Assembly: GCA_017399515.1 (NCBI GenBank)
Contig: JAFQBZ010000058.1
Location: 1 to 35,909 of the forward strand
Reading direction: 5' to 3'
DNA: 35,909 bases
Source of the DNA: Clostridia bacterium
Lineage (GTDB): Bacteria; Bacillota; Clostridia; Christensenellales; UBA1242
Shown: one piece after another, positions 30,916 through 35,909 of the stretch
Layout: the number at the start of each line of letters is the position of its first letter
Position numbering within the stretch: position 1 is the first letter of the stretch
The notes under the pieces: model-generated
What the model was told of the DNA's origin: nothing
Databases searched by the model: none
The model's input: only the letters and a program-made list of their open reading frames with translations
Translations under genes and position numbers: made by a program

Positions 30916-32004
30916 ATGATGTTTAATGATGAAGAACTAGCGTTAATTTGGTTTGATTATAATGATATTAAATTCGCAAAAGTTGAGCAAATTTTAGAAG
31001 TATTTGACAAAATTAGTGATATTTTTAATAAAAATTTGGTAAAAAGTGCGATTTTTAAAAATAAATTATTTGATGAAATTAAAAATTTGATGCTTGAAAT
31101 TGACTATGAAGAGTTTAAAGAAAGGGTTTTAGATGAGTTTTATAAATATAACATTTTAGCGGTTACATTTGCGTCTAAGAAATATCCTGAAAAATTAAAG
31201 AATATTGAGAACCCTCCACTTGTAATTTATGCAAGAGGTGATATTTCGCTTTTGAATAAAAAATCAATTTCTATTGTTGGAACAAGAAAGCCGACAACTT
31301 ATGGAAAAATTGTTACAGAAAAATTTACCAAAGAATTATCATCTGCTGGGCTTGTGACTGTTTCAGGTCTTGCGTATGGAATTGATACCTGTGTTGCAAA
31401 TGCAACACTTGCTGCTGGCGGAAAAACTATTGCTGTTCTTGCTGGCGGGCTTGATTCAATTTATCCATCTCAAAACAAAGGGCTTGCTGATAAAATTGTG
31501 GAATCTGGTGGGCTTTTAATTTCAGAAAACAGAGTGACAATAAAACCGGTTCAATACTCGTTTATAGAGAGAAACAGAATTGTTTCAGGTTTAGGGCTTG
31601 GAACTTTAATTGTTGAGGCAGGAAAAACTAGTGGAACAATGGCAACTGCAAGGCATGCACTCGAGCAAGGCAGAGAACTTTTTGTTGTTCCAGGAAATAT
31701 ATATTCGCCAGAAAGTGAAGGAACGAACACACTTATTGATGAAATGCCTGACACATTTACAATTTGTCCTGAAAGAATTTTATATAGACTTAACATTAAG
31801 AAAAAAGAAACTAAAAAAACAGAAGTTCAAGTTGATATGATTGAAGGTGACATTTTAGATGTGCTTTCAAATGGCGAACTTTCATTTGATGAACTTGCAG
31901 ATAAAACAGGTTTAAAACCTTCAGAACTTTCAGCAAAACTTATTAAACTTGAAATGTTTGGGCTTGTTAAAAAAGGTCCATCAAACACATATTACAAAAT
32001 TTAA
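30916..32004 (+). CDS. dprA: DNA-processing protein DprA
   Basis: DprA loads RecA onto incoming single-stranded DNA in transformation, and occurs widely in non-competent species too. A helical N-terminal domain (~100 residues) precedes the Rossmann core with SIVGTRKPTTYG, VSGLAYGIDT, VLAGGLDSIYP, SFIERNRIVSGL and EAGKTSGTMATARHA. The last ~65 residues form a winged helix (LSFDELADKTGLKPSEL). Length (362) is typical. AAGGA lies before the ATG. Together with comM it suggests DNA uptake or recombination, but no pilus genes are in view. Confidence 0.95.
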   Translation: MMFNDEELALIWFDYNDIKFAKVEQILEVFDKISDIFNKNLVKSAIFKNKLFDEIKNLMLEIDYEEFKERVLDEFYKYNILAVTFASKKYPEKLKNIENPPLVIYARGDISLLNKKSISIVGTRKPTTYGKIVTEKFTKELSSAGLVTVSGLAYGIDTCVANATLAAGGKTIAVLAGGLDSIYPSQNKGLADKIVESGGLLISENRVTIKPVQYSFIERNRIVSGLGLGTLIVEAGKTSGTMATARHALEQGRELFVVPGNIYSPESEGTNTLIDEMPDTFTICPERILYRLNIKKKETKKTEVQVDMIEGDILDVLSNGELSFDELADKTGLKPSELSAKLIKLEMFGLVKKGPSNTYYKI

Positions 32005-32136
32005 CAAATTTATTTGTTATAGCAAAAAATTTTACAAAGGGCTTAAATCATTAAAACAAAATCACTTTTTTATCATTTGACAAAACGATTTTGTTTGTGT
32101 TAATTTTTATTGTAAAGTTTAAGGAGAATAATAATT
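32005..32136 (+). promoter_or_regulatory. Promoter region of the acetyltransferase gene with an inverted repeat
   Basis: TTGACA (32077-32082) is a good -35; 17 nt on, the -10 is weak (TTAATT, 32100-32105). AAACAAAATC (32054-32063) and GATTTTGTTT (32087-32096) form a 10-bp inverted repeat that encloses the -35 box, an arrangement that could mark a regulator site. AAGGAG precedes the gene. Confidence 0.5.
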
Positions 32137-32688
32137 ATGGATAAATCTATTAGATTTGAAACCGAAAGATTTGTGCTTAGAAAGTTTCAGTCAGGTGATG
32201 CAAAAAATATGTTTGACAATTATACGTCTAAAGATGTGGTTACAAAATATTTGTCATGGAAGTCACATGGGTCAGTTGAAGACACTGAAGGTTTTTTGAA
32301 TAATGTTGTTCTCCCTGATTATAATAATGAATATGTTTATAGATGGGCTATTGTTTGGAAAGAAACAAATGAAGTTATTGGATGCATTGATGTTGTTAAT
32401 ATGAATGGTGAAAGAACAAGAGCCGAACTTGGTTGGGTGTTATCTGATGAATTTTGGGGCAGAGGCATTATGCCAGAGGCTACAAGACTTGTAATTAAAT
32501 ATTTATTTGATGAAGGTTTTGCAAGAATTCAAGCATTCCACAATGTTGAAAACAAAAAGAGTGGAAGGGTTATGCAAAAGGTTGGCATGACACTTGAAGC
32601 CACAATGAAAAATTATTCAACAGACAACGAAGGAAATGTTATTGATGTTGATATGTATTCAATAACAAGCGTTAATGACTTGAAGTAA
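32137..32688 (+). CDS. GNAT-family N-acetyltransferase (RimJ/RimL type)
   Basis: The 183-residue protein has the RimJ/RimL-like layout: ETERFVLRKFQSGDAKNMF at the start, AELGWVLSDEFWGRGIMPEA carrying the acetyl-CoA loop, and NVENKKSGRVMQKVGM near the end. Such enzymes acetylate protein N-termini, antibiotics or small metabolites; the substrate cannot be read from the sequence. It is an insertion in the usual dprA-topA order, with its own promoter, and ends 42 nt before topA. Confidence 0.85.
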   Translation: MDKSIRFETERFVLRKFQSGDAKNMFDNYTSKDVVTKYLSWKSHGSVEDTEGFLNNVVLPDYNNEYVYRWAIVWKETNEVIGCIDVVNMNGERTRAELGWVLSDEFWGRGIMPEATRLVIKYLFDEGFARIQAFHNVENKKSGRVMQKVGMTLEATMKNYSTDNEGNVIDVDMYSITSVNDLK

Positions 32689-32730
32689 TATATATAATAT
32701 AGAATAGAAGAGAGAATTTTAGGAGATTTT

Positions 32731-34929
32731 ATGAAACTCGTTTTAATAGAAGGTCCTGGTAAAAAAGACAGTGTTCAACATTATTTAGGTGATGAATATA
32801 AAGTTATGCCAACATTTGGTCATTGTCGTGATTTGCCACAAAAAGGGCTTGGTGTTGATGTTAAAAATAATTTTGCACCAGAATATGTTGTTGTTCCTGA
32901 CCACAAAAAATATGTTGATAACATAAAGAAAGAAATGAAGAAGGCTGAAGCCGTTTATTTTGCAAGCGACCCTGATCGTGAAGGAGAGGCTATTGCATGG
33001 CATATGTGCCATCTTTTAGATATCGACCCAAGTGAAGCAAACAGAATAACATATAACGAAATCAGTGAAGAAGCAGTAAACTATGCAATTAAAAATCCAA
33101 GACCAATTGACAATAAACTTGTTGACGCACAGCAGGCGCGTCGTGTTCTTGATAGACTTGTGGGTTATAAAATTTCTCCAATTCTTTGCAAAAAAATTCA
33201 AAACAATTTGTCAGCCGGTCGTGTTCAATCAGTTACACTTCGACTTGTTGTTGACAGAGAAAGAGAAATTGAAAACTTTAAGCCAGAAGAATATTGGACA
33301 CTTCAAGTTATTCTTGCTAAGCAAGATGGTTCAAAAGAAACATTCAAGGCAACACTTAATCTTGGAAAAGACAAAACTGTTAAGTCTAAAGAAGAGATGG
33401 ATAAGATTGTTGCAGATATTATGGGGCAAGATTTTGTTGCAACCAATGTCAAAAAATCAGTGACAAAATCATCTCCAAGTGCACCATTCACAACTTCAAC
33501 AATGCAACAAGATGCACTTAACAAACTTGGAATGAGTTTAAAAACCACAAGCAGAGTTGCTCAAACACTTTATGAAGGTGTTGAAATTGCAGGTCAAAAC
33601 AAAAAGCAACCACTTGTAACATATATTAGAACTGACTCAACTCGTGTTGCTCCTGAAGCACAAGCAAAAGCAAAGGCTTTCATTAAAGATAACTATGGTG
33701 ATAAATATGTTATTGAAAAACCAAGAAACTTTAAAAACAAGAAAGATGCTCAAGATGCGCACGAAGCAATTCGTCCAATTTCACTTAAATTCAAGCCAGC
33801 AGATTTGAAAGACAGAATTTCAAAAGATGAATATAAACTTTATAAACTTATTTATGACAGATTTTTAGCAAGTCAAATGGCTGATGCAACTTACAATTCA
33901 CTTTCGGTTGATATTGAATGTAATGGTTATAAATTCAAAACAACAGGAAGAAGTTTGATTTTTGACGGTTACACAGCGATTTATAATAACCAAAGTCAAG
34001 ATGAAGATGATGAAACATCATCAAAACTTCCAAATATTGAAAAGGGTGACAAATTCAGTGCAAAGGAAACTAAGCCTGAACAAAAATGGACAAAGCCACC
34101 AGCAAGATACACAGAAGCAAGTCTTGTTAAGGCAATGGAAGAAAAAGGTATTGGGCGTCCATCAACATACACACAATCAGTTTCAACATTGTTTACAAGA
34201 AAGTATGTTGACAGAGATGGAAAGTCCATCGTTCCAACAGAACTTGGAAAGATTGTTGTTGATATGCTTATCAAGTTCTTCCCAGACATTATGAACATTA
34301 AGTTTACTGCTGAAATGGAAGAAACTCTTGATGATATTGAATATGAAGGCAAAGAATGGACTGCTGTTATTTCAGAATTTTATAACGGTGGTTTTGAAAC
34401 TTCAGTAAGACAAGCAATGAGTGACAGCACAAAGGCAAGAATTCCTGATGAAGAGAGTGATGTTGAATGCGACAAGTGTGGTGCTAAAATGGTTATTCGT
34501 TCAGGAAGGTTTGGGAAGTTCCTTGCTTGCCCAAATTATCCAACATGCAAAAACACAAAGCCACTTGAAGATGAAAAGAAAGTGGTGGCAGTGTGTCCAA
34601 TCTGCGGAAAGAATGTCGTTTCAAGAAAATCTAAAAAAGGCAAAATTTTCTATGGTTGTGAGGCTTGGCCAGATTGCTCATTTGTGTCTTGGGATATTCC
34701 TGCAAATGAGAAATGTCCAAATTGCAAAGAAGAGATGATTGTTAAACTTTATAAAAACTTAAAAGTCATTTCTTGCAAAAAATGTAATTATAATAGAAAA
34801 GAAAAGAGAGAGAATGTTTCAGCAGAATCTCAAAGTGAACCTGCTTATGCAGAAATGGATAACAGTTCACAAATTCCTGAAAACAGTATTGATATATTAA
34901 ACCAATTAGATGAACAAAATGAAAAATAG
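32731..34929 (+). CDS. topA: DNA topoisomerase I
   Basis: TopA relaxes negative supercoils through a covalent tyrosine. The Toprim domain carries E8 in the N-terminal strand and SDPDREGEAIAWH. The active tyrosine is Y298 in TYIRTDSTR. Three C-terminal zinc ribbons (CDKCGAKM, CPICGKNV and CPNCKEEM, each with a second cysteine pair) are followed by a ~35-residue acidic tail. The common ESPAKAKTI start is replaced by EGPGKKDSV, a lineage variant. Length (732) is normal. AGGAG precedes the ATG. trmFO overlaps its end by 11 bp. Confidence 0.96.
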   Translation: MKLVLIEGPGKKDSVQHYLGDEYKVMPTFGHCRDLPQKGLGVDVKNNFAPEYVVVPDHKKYVDNIKKEMKKAEAVYFASDPDREGEAIAWHMCHLLDIDPSEANRITYNEISEEAVNYAIKNPRPIDNKLVDAQQARRVLDRLVGYKISPILCKKIQNNLSAGRVQSVTLRLVVDREREIENFKPEEYWTLQVILAKQDGSKETFKATLNLGKDKTVKSKEEMDKIVADIMGQDFVATNVKKSVTKSSPSAPFTTSTMQQDALNKLGMSLKTTSRVAQTLYEGVEIAGQNKKQPLVTYIRTDSTRVAPEAQAKAKAFIKDNYGDKYVIEKPRNFKNKKDAQDAHEAIRPISLKFKPADLKDRISKDEYKLYKLIYDRFLASQMADATYNSLSVDIECNGYKFKTTGRSLIFDGYTAIYNNQSQDEDDETSSKLPNIEKGDKFSAKETKPEQKWTKPPARYTEASLVKAMEEKGIGRPSTYTQSVSTLFTRKYVDRDGKSIVPTELGKIVVDMLIKFFPDIMNIKFTAEMEETLDDIEYEGKEWTAVISEFYNGGFETSVRQAMSDSTKARIPDEESDVECDKCGAKMVIRSGRFGKFLACPNYPTCKNTKPLEDEKKVVAVCPICGKNVVSRKSKKGKIFYGCEAWPDCSFVSWDIPANEKCPNCKEEMIVKLYKNLKVISCKKCNYNRKEKRENVSAESQSEPAYAEMDNSSQIPENSIDILNQLDEQNEK

Positions 34930-35909
34930 AGTTAATGTCATAGGATTAGGCTTAGCAGGAGTTGAAGCAACTTATCAACTTGCAAAGCGTGGAATTTTGG
35001 TTGATGCCTTCGAAATGAAGCCAACCAAATTTTCTCCTGCACACGAAAGTGAAAACTTTGCAGAGATTGTATGTTCAAACTCGTTTAAAAGTGCAGACCA
35101 AAGCACAGCGTCAGGTTGTTTAAAGGCTGAAATGAAAGAACTTGATTCAATCATTTTAAAATGCGCAGAAGAAGTTAAAGTTCCTGCTGGTTCAGCACTT
35201 GCTGTTGATAGAGATAAATTTAGTGAACTTGTGACAAAAAAGATAAGTGAAATGCAAGGTGTTACAATTCATAGAGAAGAAGTAACAAAACTTGACCTTT
35301 CTGTTCCAACCATTGTTGCAACAGGACCGCTTACAAGTGACGCTCTTTCCAGTGAAATTGCTTCGCTTATAGGAAGTGACAATTTGCATTTCTATGACGC
35401 GTCTGCACCAATAATTGATGCGGATACGCTAGACAAGTCAAAAACATTCACTGCTGGAAGATATGGCAAAGGTGATAGTGATTATATCAATTGCTATATG
35501 GATAAAGATGAATATTACGCTTTTATTAAAGAGTTAGTGAATGCTGAAAGAGTGGAACTTCATTCATTTGAAAAGAAAGAGATTTTTGAAGGTTGTATGC
35601 CTGTTGAAGTTATGGCTTCAAGGGGAGAAGATACACTTAGGTATGGTCCACTTCGTCCAGTTGGGTTAAGACTTGATGACGGAACAAGACCATTTGCAGT
35701 TGTTCAACTTAGAAAGGAAAGCAACAGCAACAACTTATATAATATTGTTGGCTTTCAAACAAACTTAAAATTTGGAGAACAAAAAAGGGTATTTTCGTTA
35801 ATTCCTGCATTAAAAAACACCGAATTTTTAAGGTATGGCGTTATGCATAAAAATACTTACATTAATTCGCCAAAAGTTTTGAATTCTGACTTTTCGTTAA
35901 AAGGTAATA
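34919..35909 (+). CDS. trmFO: tRNA (5-methyluridine-54) methyltransferase TrmFO, 5' part
   Basis: TrmFO is the folate- and FAD-dependent enzyme that makes T54 in the T loop of tRNAs. The FAD-binding GLGLAGVEATYQLAKRG, the AEIVCSNSFKS segment with its conserved cysteine, AGSALAVDRD, FEGCMPVEVMASRG with the second catalytic cysteine, and RYGPLRPVGL are all present. About 330 codons are open to the window edge without a stop, so roughly the last quarter is missing. The ATG lies inside topA, 11 bp before its end, so coupling is likely. topA-trmFO is the usual Firmicutes pair. Confidence 0.95.
   Translation, partial: MKNRVNVIGLGLAGVEATYQLAKRGILVDAFEMKPTKFSPAHESENFAEIVCSNSFKSADQSTASGCLKAEMKELDSIILKCAEEVKVPAGSALAVDRDKFSELVTKKISEMQGVTIHREEVTKLDLSVPTIVATGPLTSDALSSEIASLIGSDNLHFYDASAPIIDADTLDKSKTFTAGRYGKGDSDYINCYMDKDEYYAFIKELVNAERVELHSFEKKEIFEGCMPVEVMASRGEDTLRYGPLRPVGLRLDDGTRPFAVVQLRKESNSNNLYNIVGFQTNLKFGEQKRVFSLIPALKNTEFLRYGVMHKNTYINSPKVLNSDFSLKGN

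Noticed and set aside
1..35909. CRISPR arrays, insertion sequences or a replication origin
   Set aside because: No regularly spaced repeats, transposase genes or DnaA-box clusters were seen on reading the window.

Overview
The window looks like chromosome from a low-GC Gram-positive bacterium (Bacillota, most likely an uncultured Clostridia-type lineage). The evidence is AT-rich DNA, strong AAGGAG/AGGTG ribosome binding sites, sigma-A promoters with 16-18 nt spacers, and Firmicutes gene clusters: pta-ackA, plsX-rnc-smc-ftsY, ylxM-ffh-rpsP-khpA, rimM-trmD, comM-dprA-topA-trmFO, and the ylbJ/tmcAL neighbourhood. TGA is a normal stop but is almost unused: of the 36 complete genes listed, only rimM ends in TGA. 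A YlbJ-like protein hints at a spore-forming ancestry.

Layout. (1) 1-960 is the accessory corner. A barnase-family ribonuclease toxin with a phage-head-like zinc motif lies on the minus strand, followed by the first codons of a probable immunity gene cut by the window edge. Next comes a tRNA-Lys(CTT) gene whose 3' end is repeated as an exact 22-bp copy 128 bp away, like an attachment-site scar. (2) 1094-5115 holds metG with a long leader, alr, rsmD and a coiled-coil protein. (3) 5095-8234 holds ylbJ (minus), a PnuC-like transporter (plus) and tmcAL (minus). (4) 8252-10948 carries pta-ackA (acetate/ATP from acetyl-CoA) and rpmF. (5) 10965-18857 carries a methyltransferase-like protein, then plsX-rnc-smc-ftsY and a PAP2 phosphatase: phospholipid synthesis, RNA processing, chromosome condensation and protein targeting. 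(6) 18887-28380 is a translation/targeting block: ylxM-ffh-rpsP-khpA, aspS, ygjV-like, rimM-trmD, an unknown, rbgA, yjjX, rnhB, yraN and rplS with its own leader. (7) 28401-35909 holds a transglutaminase-like unknown, comM-dprA, a GNAT acetyltransferase, topA and the 5' part of trmFO.

Most genes are housekeeping and form tight plus-strand operons separated by clear intrinsic terminators. The best candidates for something new are the toxin module beside the tRNA-Lys repeat, whose neighbour does not resemble barstar at its N-terminus; the metG leader RNA with competing pairings; the transglutaminase-like protein at 28449; a YraN with a large lysine-rich insert; and several compact regulatory arrangements, including face-to-face overlapping promoters, stop codons inside a shared terminator and a palindrome over the plsX start site.
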